DNA from: Syngnathus acus
Lineage: Eukaryota; Chordata; Actinopteri; Syngnathiformes; Syngnathidae
Direction of reading: 5' to 3'
Length of the DNA: 64,000 bases
Assembly: GCF_901709675.1 (NCBI RefSeq)
Contig: NC_051104.1
Span: forward strand, 3,205,501-3,269,500
Below, piece by piece: positions 37,637 through 49,600 of the stretch (position 1 is its first letter; each line of letters opens with the position of its first letter). The translations under genes and the position numbers were made by a program. Under the pieces are notes generated by a model. It worked only from the letters and a program-made list of their open reading frames with translations. It made no database searches and had not been told where the DNA came from.

Positions 37637-40600
37637 AGAGAGAGAGAGAGAGAGAGAGGATAGAGAGGAGAAGAGAAAGACAATTACAGTCCTTTGAGCT
37701 CAGGTAATAGCTGTTCTTTTTGAAGACCATAATGCGGAAAATGACATGCTCTTAAGAGACATGAAACACACAATACATCCTCCATTACGGTGAAAAATGA
37801 CCAGGCAGACACTCAAAGGATGCCAGAATTGAGCGGATGTGACATTTTCCGTCCTGAATGAGTCAAACAAATGCACAATAAAGAAAATGTCTCATTAGAA
37901 GGTATTTGTTACAAAAAAGCACTGATTTTGGGAATTGAGTCAATTGGGTAATATCAAGCTCACGAAAGGAAGAATATGAAAAAAAGGATCGCTAAAGAGG
38001 GACTGACATGGTTTCGACATTTATGACCTGGAGCCAATGCAAACGTCAACAACCACCGTTGGAGTTTGCCGAGACGCGAGTGTAAGGAGGCCGTGAATAC
38101 ACCTGCTGCAGATGAAAAGCCTCTCGCCATGAAAAGCCTCAAACAGAGCACGTGAAGTGCACTTATTGCATCCGCTAAATCAAGGCAGCGTCCGCTTTTT
38201 GCACTTTCTCTCTTGGAAGGATTTCTTTTTCCAACACGTGAACATTAGTGTCATTTTAAATGTGAGCCACGGGTAAAAAGATAAAAATAAAAAGGGGGGG
38301 AAAAGTCTTGCATTCAATGCTGAACAGTCATCGAATGTCACGAAACACGAGGCAAAAAGCCTTTCCGAGAAAGGATGAAGGCGGCTGACTGCAGTGATTG
38401 TATTTCATTTATCTTTGTTGATCTTCCTTGTGCTTCAATTCTAATTACTGAAAGTATGAAGGCACTCAGGGTTAGGGTTAGGGTTAATTCGCTACTCGCT
38501 AAAACGGTGAGATGCACCTTTGAAATTCCACCAGGACTTTATTATACAGAATGCAACAGAATATCTGTGAGTCAGGACCACAAAATCAAAAAATAGGTGA
38601 ATTTCAATTCCAGCAATTGAAAAGTGACAGATGGTTATTGATTTGCAAGTGAGATACGACAATCTAGTTTTTTTTGTCGTAGGGACCATCAGGACCGCCT
38701 TAGCCAACATGGACCGGGAAGCACGAGAACATTACATCGTGGTCATCCAAGCCAAAGACATGGCGGGCCAAGTCGGCGGCCTCTCCGGATCCACCGTGGT
38801 CAACGTCACGCTGACCGACGTCAACGACAAACCCGCCAAAGTTCCCGCAAAGTACGTACGTCGTCCCAAGTTGCTCCGACAAGGAGACCCCGTTGTCACG
38901 TCCGATCTCCATCCGCAGAAAATTATCAGCAGTACGTCCCGGAGTCGGCTCAGGTCGGGAAGCCGGTGGGCAAGATTAAAGCCAACGACGACGACCTGGG
39001 CGTCAACGCTGACACCAAGTACAGCATCATCAACTCGGAAGGGGCCAACATGTTTTCCATCGGCACTGACAAGGACACCAAAGAGGGAATTATCACCCTC
39101 AAAAAGGTAAATTTCTTTGGATTTTGTTCCCCAATCCGCTGAGCACGTTTCAAGCTTCACTCTCGCCCCGGCAGCCATTAAACTACGAGAGGAAGAAGAC
39201 GTACACGCTCCACATTGAGGGAACCAACACACACACGGATCCTCGCTTTTCCTACCTGGGCTCTTTCAAAGACATGGCCATGCTCAAAATTACCGTCGGG
39301 GATGTGGACGAAGCGCCTGTCTTCTCTTTGGATTATTATATCATGGATGTGTACGAGAACTCGCCCGCCGGCACGGAGGTGGGCGCCGTCACGGCCCGGG
39401 ACCCCGACAGCAGGAACAGCCCCGTCAGGTGAGACTCGAGTCCTTACTAGTTTCCCGCATTACCCGACCCTTCTACCTCCAATATAGAGTAGAAAATATT
39501 TTTCAAAATCTCCAACCTGACCTAGTTCCTTACCTGAACCATAACCCCAACCCCGGGAATTGGAACTAATTCTCATGCATTCACCTCAAGTTGGTCATGC
39601 CAATCTCTGAACACTCAACCTGAATCTCTGGTCTACAACAGCCATGAAAGACTTGCACTTCCGTACTCCCATGAATATTTCCGTGAATGATTTCTTTGTT
39701 TCCCGGTCGAAGGAACCGCGGGCGATACAACTGCTTAGCACATTTGTATGCGCTCTAAACTCGGGTTTGTGAGGCGGCGCAAATGGAAGAGACAGATAGC
39801 GGCCCCGAGGCGGCGGACTAATCCGAGGTGTCGCTACGCACAGGTATCTGCTTTTTTGACACTCGTGCATGCGTTTCGCCCGCAGCATCCAGCCGCAACG
39901 TCAAGGCGCTAATGAGGTGACGTGCTGCCGCCGCTATTCTGTGGATGGCTTCACAGCCTCTTGGAGAAGGCAAACCTTGGCTGTTGTTGTCCTCCATGAT
40001 GCTGACTTTCATTTGCCACTTTCCAAATAGAAAGGGTCATCTATTGCTTCTTATTTGAAGGCCTCCCGGAAGTGACCTTTCTCTGCCTGCTTATTAACTC
40101 GGGGCACTCTGGCGAGCTCCACCGAAGGATTCCAAATGTGACCTTGAGCATCTAAAGTCCCTTTTCATATTTCCCCCGTGGTATCGCTGTTGTCTCATCC
40201 CGCAATGGCGGGCTCGAGGCCACTTGGCAATTTTCTGGCTTGGTAGGCGGTGTCCAACGTGCTTGTCCGAAAGGAAATATGACTGTCTTTAAGTCTCACG
40301 CAATCTTCAATGTCATGACAGAGTTAGGGGTGGGGACAGTCTTTGAAAAGACTTCTACCCATTACGTCCTTCTAGTTTTGGTGCCTGTCTGGCTCAGGCC
40401 AAAATTGGACATCCTGATCATGTATCAAGTGTGAAAGCCAAAGAGTGAATCTGAGCTATCTGGCAAGTGATCCTGTCTCGCTTCGCTTTTGGTCTTGTGG
40501 AAGTGAGCTCGGTCTCCTTATCAGTACACGCCACTGTGACTCGCTCAGCACTTTGAGCTGGGCTACCCTACAATTGTTTCGGCATCCTGTCAAAGGGTGT

Positions 40601-43600
40601 GAAAGGTGATATGCTGCCCTTTTCCTCTTTCTTCTCAAATCGACCGACTCGAACGAGATGGCGGAGTTCCGATGGCTGACCGATTGATGTGTTCAGGTAT
40701 TACGTGGACAAAAAGGAGGCGGAGCCAATCTACTTTCGCATCGACGAGATCAGCGGCACCATCAGGACTACGCAGCCGCTGGATCGAGAGGACACGGCCT
40801 GGCACAACATCACCGTGATGGCCTCGGAGGTCGGTAGGTACCCGGCGGGTAACACGCCGCTCGCGCACTCTTGATGACGTGATGATGCAATCACCAAAGT
40901 GGGTAAATATGGACAATATGAAGCGTGAAATTTTCAATTGCCTTTCCTGAGGACGAGGCGCATCATTTACACATTGATTAGAGTGCATTCATATGAGATC
41001 AGGCGAACTCCTCCTGATAATTGACTAGCAAAATCAAATTAGTCCCAATTGTCCAATGTCCTTTCATACAGTAACAATTCATTAAATGAAAGCAGGCCCC
41101 CGCTAACTTTAGCTATCAGATAACTTGTAATCACAATTAGGCAAATCCCCTGCCAAGAAACACAGGTAGCGCATGCTAATGTTTCATTATCTGCGCCGTC
41201 GCTCATTTGCATGCAGCCCAGCGCCTCGGCCTAAAAAAAGGACGCCCGTCTGTGAGTGTAAATTTGTCAAAGAAGCCTCAGGTGCAAGCTCACAAGTGCC
41301 AATGTAATCATGTGCTAAATGCAATTGCAGCACCGGCGCGAACGACCTTGGTCAAAGAAAAGAAATTCGCACCACAATGAGCACACCAGGAAAATGATGT
41401 TAAGAAACATTTTATTCACTTTGTTCCTCACGTTGAAGATTACGGTCATGATAGGAGGCAGGTGTGACATTCAAAAAAATATCAAAGCTAAGACACGATG
41501 GTAAGTCAGGCACAGTTTACAGGATCACCAAAGGCGCGGCTAATTAGTTGACGTTTCTTGAGTCTACAAGAAGGCCCGCCGTCACGTTTTGCTAAACAAC
41601 TCCAGGAACGACAAAGCCACCGAGGGAGGTTTGATTCCCATTCTGTCCATTTCCACTTTAGCTTAGCGATCGCCACTCATCTGCCTCGCGCAAATATCAA
41701 GGCGGCCATTTTTTAGCGTCCAGGATGTTAGCGCAGCATGCTAACGATGGCACGGCTTGAACTTTCTTGCCTTGCTCTTTGTGGCAGACAATCCAGGGCT
41801 CCTCAGTTCCATCCCGGTCACCGTGCAGGTGCTGGACGTCAACGACAACGCGCCGCAAGTGGCCGCTGCCGACGAGGAGGTCGTCGTCTGCGAGGGCACC
41901 AGGGCTGGACAGGTGGGTGTTGATCTTCAGCCGAGGCGGCTCACTGTTTTTTCGTTTTTTGGGTCAATATGTTAAAATCAAGTTGTCTTGTGGCAAATAT
42001 TTCAATTTGATATTTTTGATTTGATCCTAAAATTAAATCCTGAGTATGGGGGGATAAAAAGGCTAACTAATAATGATCTCCTTGTTTGTTTTTCAATTGC
42101 CAATGAAAATGGGACAAACAAATGACACAATTTCTGGCAATTGAAGCTCCTTCCAATTTGCTCTAACTGCTGCTTGAGTCATTTGAATTAAGCATTTTTT
42201 TTTTGTGTCTCCTTTTCTGGAGATAGAGAGCAATCAGTCACACGAAAATGGCTAAGAGGCCGACTCGCTGCCGGAACAGAAAGACTAAAAATAAGAAAAC
42301 CTCATTTCTAATTATTTGAAGCTAGTTGGGGAGAAATTTGAATTATAGTTTGCGCTAAAAGACGCAGCGGCGGCTTTACTGGAGATTAAGCGCGAGCAAT
42401 GACAAAAGCTCGGCTGCACTCGTTCAAGAAAGCGAGCGGCGCTTTGTGTGTTTGCCGTCACGCAACGTGGAACCTTTTTGCGGGTTCATTAAGAAGATAG
42501 CCGCCATCAATTTTTCGCAACCTGCCGTTCAACCGGAAAAAAACTCAAATGATGAACAGAGGCCAAACTAACCAGTAAAGCCACCTTCAAGATGGAGTTT
42601 GTTAGTCAATCACAGATGGTAGAACGAACTCCGAATTGGACGGGAGATTTGCAAAGATAAATCTGAGAGGAAGCAAACAGACCTCTGACTTAAGGAAAAA
42701 AAACTCCGCCGGCGGCTTGTTTCTGTCCCGAGGCGGCTGCCACCGGTTGTCGCCAATTAAAAGGAACTCAAGTCAGTCCTCGCGGCCGTTCTCGGTCTCG
42801 TCCCAGCTAACGAGCTTGTCTGGTGTCAGGTGATCCAGACGATCGGCGCCGTGGACAAGGACGACTTTGCCAACGGACAACGCTTCTCCTTCGCTCTGGC
42901 CAGCCAGATGCCGGTGAATCCCAACTTCACCCTGAAGGACAACGAAGGTAATTGAGCCACGCCGTCGCTTATGTTTGCATTTCTTATGAGTTCCCGGCGG
43001 CCTGCCCTTCCCTACGCCGGCTGGGGGAAAAAAAATGGCTGATGTGGGCTTGACATCTGGAGGCCGCGTCTGCCATTGAATCAAAATCAAGTTGTTACTC
43101 GTGCCTGTGACTTTGGAATGACAAATGAGAGTTGGATGAAAGATATGTGCGGTCACGATTTTGCCTCCGAGTATTGTTCTCGTGAAGGGAGAAAGGCGGA
43201 GAAGCAAAAGCTAAGCTAAGCTAATTGAAAACTATTCTCATAGTCTAAAATATTTCTCATATCAGCAATGTTGTCTGTTTTTACAATAGTCCTTCTATTT
43301 TGACTTTTGGGGGCTGCACAGCAAATGTTCCCGAAATGACAGAAATTCAAAGTTGAAAGGGAAATGTAGACATATTTTTTTGTATTCGCCGGTCGGGGTG
43401 TGTGCTCGCATGCGCTTGTCAAATGGATTAGAGGCACTCTCGCTGTGCTACTCTCCCCCGAGCGCCGACATTTGTGTGGTGCAGACGGAAGGTGTTGCCA
43501 TGGCAACCCTTCCTGCCCAACACCTCGCTTTCGGTGGGACTGCGGTGATCAGACGTCTCGTGCTTACGCACACTCAAGACCGCTTTGGGGCTAGCGTTTT

Positions 43601-46600
43601 GGATCATGTTCTCAATTTCAAGACAGATGTCAAAACATTTTCACTCCTTTTTCCTGATTTACATTCGATTTTGTTGACATTTTTAAGTTGTTCTCGTTCA
43701 CCTACCTACAGTCCAGAACATTTTTATGACAATAGATGAATTTAATCCTTCAATTGCTACTGTGTACGACAAGATAATTTGATACGGCTCAGCACCCCGC
43801 AGCGATGTTCCTCACGAGGACACAAAGACAAAAGTCTCTGTACGCTCAGCCGAAGGTCATGGCGCCGTCCTCCGCGGACGTATCGTGCGAGGTAAAAGCC
43901 AGACAAAAATAGCCGCTGTGACTTTGCAATTCAGCCAAAGGTAAATCAAATCAAAAGATGCGTCAGATCGGAAGGGCCGGATAATAAATGTCTCGCCCGG
44001 CTGTACTTGTTTGTCCTCAACCTGAAAGCAATAAAGAGGGCGCAGTCACATGCTGCTGCTTACAAGTGGCAACTTCATGTCAAGTTGCTCAAGTCCGCGA
44101 CAAACGTTGTGCCACAGTCTGTGGTTTTGAGTCATGCCAGTCGAGTTTGTCCAAAAATGTCAAACTGCAGCTGCGTTCATGGTATTAAGCTGCTTCAGCT
44201 CCAGCGGAGCCCGCTCGCAAGCGGTTTTCACCCGCACTGGCACGAGACGGCATTAAAGTGCTCGGCCCACGAGGATTAGAAGTCCGTGGGCCCGAGCCGC
44301 ACGATGCCGTCCACAACCGCCGTCTTGTCATGAAAGTAAGCTCCTCTCACACCGCGAGCGGCTTCCTCGCCGTTCTCTTTTATGCGGCTGCTCAGCGGCG
44401 GGCCTTAATACAAAATAAATAAATAAAAAAGAAGCGGCTCTCTTGTTGTGCCGCAGAGAAAAATCTCTCGCAGTCATTCACACCGCTAAATCTCTCATGA
44501 CCTCCTTTCTGCTGGGTGAGACTCCGACGAGGTGTTTGAGTTTTCGCTCGCGCGTGCCGACCGACGGGGCGAAATCAATTCAAGTGGCGGCAAAGACGAG
44601 ATAAACGGAGGAAGGCTTTGAACACTGCCGCATATTTGCTTTCGTGTAGATCTTTGCTTTTGACAATTTCCAGCGGCCATCGTTGTTGGACTGGTTAAGG
44701 CGGACAGAAACGTTTTTGGTAACGAAGTCCAACACACAATTCGGTGAAAACGTCCTACTAGTGAGGAAGGTAGCCACAGAGGCTGCCATGCTTTCTCCCG
44801 CTGCTTGATTTCAGTCACTTTAGCAAAGTTGACTTTTAAGAGGAGCCATTAATGACGGGCTCTCTTAAATGCCAACGCCGCGCTGTACTGACAAAACGTC
44901 TTCGAGCTCGGGTCAAACGCTGCCGGCAAATCGTGCACCATTAAAGCTAAGCGCTTGCTGACTAACTAGCAGAGATGGCAAAAGTACCGATTAAAAAAAA
45001 AAAAAAAAGAAAAAAAATGGACCTCAACTCTACTTAAGTACATGTGAGATAGTCTCTGAAATAAGTACAAAAGAAAACTGGAGTTTTACTTTCTGTTTTA
45101 CTTAAGTACAGTTAAAAAAAATACTTTTGGGATTTTCTTAAATCAATGTTCCATTCTGCAACTGATATTTGAGTACAAAAAATGCAGCGACATGTTAGCA
45201 GACCATCATACTCACAGGCATATATTCTTTATCCTCTCTGAAAAGGATTTGATTGTCTGTATTATACTGCACACACACTGAAGGAGCAGTATAATGTTCT
45301 CTGAGATCTTAACTATGATCACTTTATGTTTTGATCAAAATGATAGAGCGCTATCTTCATATTGAAGTATTTCTTTTGAAGTTTTGAGTTGTGCAGAAAA
45401 ACTTGGTGCTGAATACGGCTGTCCAAATAAGGCATTTGCTTAACGGTATCTTTGTAAAAGGACAGAGCTGTTACGTGATTAGTCTCTGCCGAGCCAATGT
45501 GATATTTTTATCCTCCCGACTAAAGCGACCCCCCACACACCCCCCACAGCGGAGGCCGTCGTGTTCCTGCGGCGCTTTAATGTCCGCTTCAGCACGTCCT
45601 GGAAGGGGAAAAAAGTGCTCAGTCCACTTCAGTGAGCTCTCCCTCTCTCTCCCAGGCAAACGTGTCGTGGGACTTCATTTTTCATTCTACTCCGGCCGCT
45701 TGCTCGCACACCTCAACCCTTCGTAGCTGCTTTCACAGCTTTTTCCTGTATTTTTTTTAATACTTTGCCGTGCCTGGCGTCCTGCTCAAACATGAACACG
45801 CTGTTCTAGTCCCATTTGGGGAAAATGTCAGAATTTTCTCAAACAGCGTGACCGGTCCCTGTCAATAAATTATTTTTATATTATATTCCCACGTAAAATT
45901 CCCAAGATGAATTTTGTCCCAGAACTTATTTTAATTGTCATATTTCAATGTTTCGGAAAAACCAACATTTTTAGAACCCACCTTAGTGGAAGACTCAATA
46001 AAACTACCCATGTGCGTTCTACAAATTGCTTCTTGTTTTCCCAGACTGTTGGAGTCTAAGTGAGACGATGATCTGCTTTTCTGTGTCGTTTTCTGGCTTG
46101 TAAACAGGCGTCTGTGTTTTTTTTTTTTGTTTTGCGAAGCAGTGCTGATCTTTTCTCAGGTCCCCTTTTGGCTCTCATGGCGTCTTCAGTTAGGCGGTGT
46201 GTTGTCGAGCTGGTAATTGGACACGTGTGGACAGCACATATGTAGCCGGGGTCGTAATGATGATGGTGTCGTCGTGCTTCCAGACGCTCTGCAGGAAGCC
46301 AAGTGCAATGCAGACGCGCTGAAAAGCATTAACGAGGTTCCCAGTCGCTCTCAAGAACACACTCTGCCTCCTGGTTGATTACCTGTGTCTCGCACACACA
46401 CACACACACACGGAAGGCGTCCCAGCACCACAGATGGCCGTCACGCCGCAGCGTTAATCAACAGGCACGCAGCTCTCGCCACCCACCTGCGCCTCCTCCC
46501 GTCTTCTCGTTGATCTGTGCTGCCTGATTTGTGCTCTGTGAGAAGATGCACACAAGTGTTTGCCGAGGAGAGGCTGAGGACAAAAGGGACCACTTAGTTC

Positions 46601-49600
46601 ATCGGCACCGGGATGCCGAAGAAACAGCGAGTACTGTCGGTGAGCTTTCATGGACTGACGGAGTATAGATTTTAAAAAATGGCTGAATTCATTCAAGTTA
46701 TTTGTCAAATGAGCTCTAACAATTTGACTCCTAATCATCCTTAGTCAAAAAGAATAGGTCACACATCTGCCACACATCTGCCTGCATCCCCAAGTCTTAT
46801 TTGCATGCGCCCCCTCGCCACCTGACCGCCAACCCGCCTGCGTGCTGATTCGCTGATATGGCGAGTCTGACTTAATAAAGCTTGAAGTACGCGTTGTCGT
46901 TCCCGCTGTCCATCAGAGCAATTATTCACAGAAGATTGGCGAGGGGGGGCCGATCTCGCAGCATGTGCATCCATCCAGATTATTTTCCATTTACGCCCGC
47001 ATGGCGCACCTCGGATTGGGAGACAGCCAAACGCATAGACAAGCATTACACTCCCAATGGACCTCTCGACATTTTAAAGCGGAGAGCGCCTGCAGGCTAC
47101 ATAAGGTCCGCTTTGTTCAGTAAGCCGCTCACTGAGCATTTACTAGATCAAAAGGTCCTGTATTCAAAAAATAATCGTCAACTTTTAGGGCTATGTGTGC
47201 CTTTTTTTTGTTGGACTTGACTGCAGTACTTGCTACGGAGTGTTCTGTTGGCTGATTTGCAACACCAGGTGGGCAGTAGTGGTAGCGCGGTGGAGGCAGG
47301 CAGGGGGCTCTGTTTGCCATATTTGTCCCACTCTGCTCTGTGGTTGGCTGGTGTTCCACAGGGTTCAACTTTGGGGCCCCTTCTGTTTTCATTGTATATT
47401 CTGCCCCTAGGTTCCATCTTAAGAAAGCGTGTTCTTTTATTTATTTATTTATTTATTTATTTATTAAATAAATTTTATTTATTTACCGTATTTTCCGGAC
47501 TATAAGGCGCACCTTCAATGAATTGGCCCATTTTAAAACTTTGTCCATATATAAGGCGCACCATTAATGCATCATGTCAGATTTTTAATCCAAATCAAAT
47601 CATTCTCCATTTTAGCTTTTTTATTTCAACTTCAGACGCAGCAAATTACTATATAATCACAAAATAATGATCCATAGTCTTGTTGATTCATGATTCATAG
47701 TCTTCAGCGGGCCACTTATGATTGATTACATGACACAATGCTTCGGGCCAGTTTGAATTTAGGAATTTGGTCCATATATAAGCCGCACCGGTCTATAAGG
47801 CGCACTGTCGGCTTTTGAGAGAATTTTAGGTTTTTAGGTGCGCCTTATAGTCCGGTTAACACTTTTTATCATTGTTTACTTACTTGTGTACAGCAAGTTG
47901 TAAGCAGCTGTGGTTTTTTGTAATTTGAGCGGTGGCATTTTGCTCGTTTCCATGCTGCAGACAGCACGGCGAACATCGTGGCCCGGCGGCGGCGCTTCAA
48001 CCACCTGACGCAGGAGATGTACGAGCTGCCGGTGGTGGTGTGGGACAGCGGCGAGCCGTCCTTGAGCGGCACCAGCACGCTGACGCTACACGTGTGCCCG
48101 TGCCAGCGCCACGGCAAGATCCGCATGTGCCAAGCCGAAGCCTTCCTGTCCTCGGCGGGCCTCAGCAACCGGAGCGCTCGTCGCCATCTTGCTTGTGCAT
48201 ACGTCATCCTGCTGGGGTGAGTCGAGCACAAGTTGTCATCTGACTACTTATCTGGATTGAATCGTTACCGGAAGATTTTGGAACATCGCGTTACTAAGTA
48301 ACACGTTAGCGACATCGCCGCTTTGTGCTGCTAGCTATGAGCTGTCGCTACGTCTGGTTTTTGGGGGACGGCGTCTATTGTGAGCGCATCGTCGAAGAAG
48401 AAGGTTGCAGCATGTAAGGACACGGGGGGGGGGGGGGGGGATGGGTGGGGGTTAGAATGAGGCTGGCAAGAAAGAAAGAGGCCTGGGGGCAGGAGGAGAC
48501 ACGGAGGAGCTTGTGAAGGACGACGCGAGGGGAGGACAAAGGAGACGGAAGGATGGACGGACGGAGTGAAGCATCACTCACGACTTTGGAAAGGCCGTTC
48601 CGAGCGAGCTGCGTCCACGTGATGTTTCAAGTGCGCCGCGTTGGCCTTGTCTGAGCCACTCCGTGTCGTGTTATTGATGACATCGCTCTGTTCTCAATTT
48701 GTTTCCGTGAAGACCATCGCTGCGCTCATAAAGTATAGAAATATTCCACAGTGGGACAAAATGGTCAATCAGACACTCAGTCGTGGATTGTTGAAATGCT
48801 CCTCTTGAGAGTTGCTGAAGTTGACGGCCATTTTCAAGATTCAAGATTCAAGATTCAAGAGTTTTTATTCGCCATGTTTGAGCGTGCCAAACAAGGAATT
48901 TGACTTCGGTAAAACACACCCTCTGTTCAACATATAGGTGACTAACAACACTCAGGACATGTGAATAATGGCAAAAACAGTGTAGACAAATTCAAAAGGT
49001 GTACAGGTTTGTACAATAGCAACGAGAATGACTACAAACAATACGCAGTAAAAAAAAAATCTTTATTGCTCATTTTGGAAGCTATTCATGAAATAACAAA
49101 TAAAAACCAAATTGACAAATTAGAAATAATCCGCACGCACACGATCAAAAAAACCAAACGACTTAAAACGTCTCGCCCCTTTTGTTCCCAAAGTCGGAAA
49201 AGTTTGAGAAGCGGCGGCTTATCTTGCCTTCCTTCCGCAACAGTGTCGTCATCTTGGAGAATGAAAATGTGTTTTTTAACACAGTCCAGACGCCTCTTAT
49301 CTGTCACTTTGGTCAAAAAGGGAATCTATTTTCAGAGCCGCTTTTGATTCTGACGAGTCGGATCGGGTGCGTGCGCTAATGGAGCGAAATCAAGTCTCTT
49401 TTAGATGCGGCCCGGCGCTACTGTAAAAAGACGCCGTTTATTTGAGCCCTCCATGGCGGTGACATGTCAGACATCAGAAGGAACACAATTAAACGAGAAC
49501 GGCACAGAGAACTTGTATGTCAAAATGGCCTTTCAAGAATAGAAGACTCTGCTGCTTTGCATCTGCCCCGCCTCCACCACTGACCCAAAAATGTCCGACC

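Larger units (their letters stand above)
34267..38682 (+). other. cdh18: cdh18 intron 3 (4.4 kb)
   Basis: Contains a CA microsatellite (34952-34971), a hAT-like element with a nested second element (36753-37293), a long GA array (about 37542-37680) and three telomere-type hexamers (38469-38486). The acceptor is T10GTCGTAG, ending at 38682. Confidence 0.75.
42948..47960 (+). other. cdh18: cdh18 intron 9 (5.0 kb)
   Basis: GTAATT donor and CATGCTGCAG acceptor. It contains a dispersed repeat fragment (about 44970-45200), a CA microsatellite (46392-46411), a LINE reverse-transcriptase remnant (about 47346-47436), a TTTA microsatellite, and an inverted-repeat element ending only about 100 bp before exon 10. 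The rest is unassigned. Confidence 0.75.

Noticed and set aside
37461-37730. Ser-Leu repeat frame on the - strand
   Set aside because: Product of the GA microsatellite in intron 3.
38852-39110. Continuation of the exon 4 open frame through the next 260 bases
   Set aside because: This frame is out of register with the conserved exon 5 protein; it is open only because of the extra base and a short intron.
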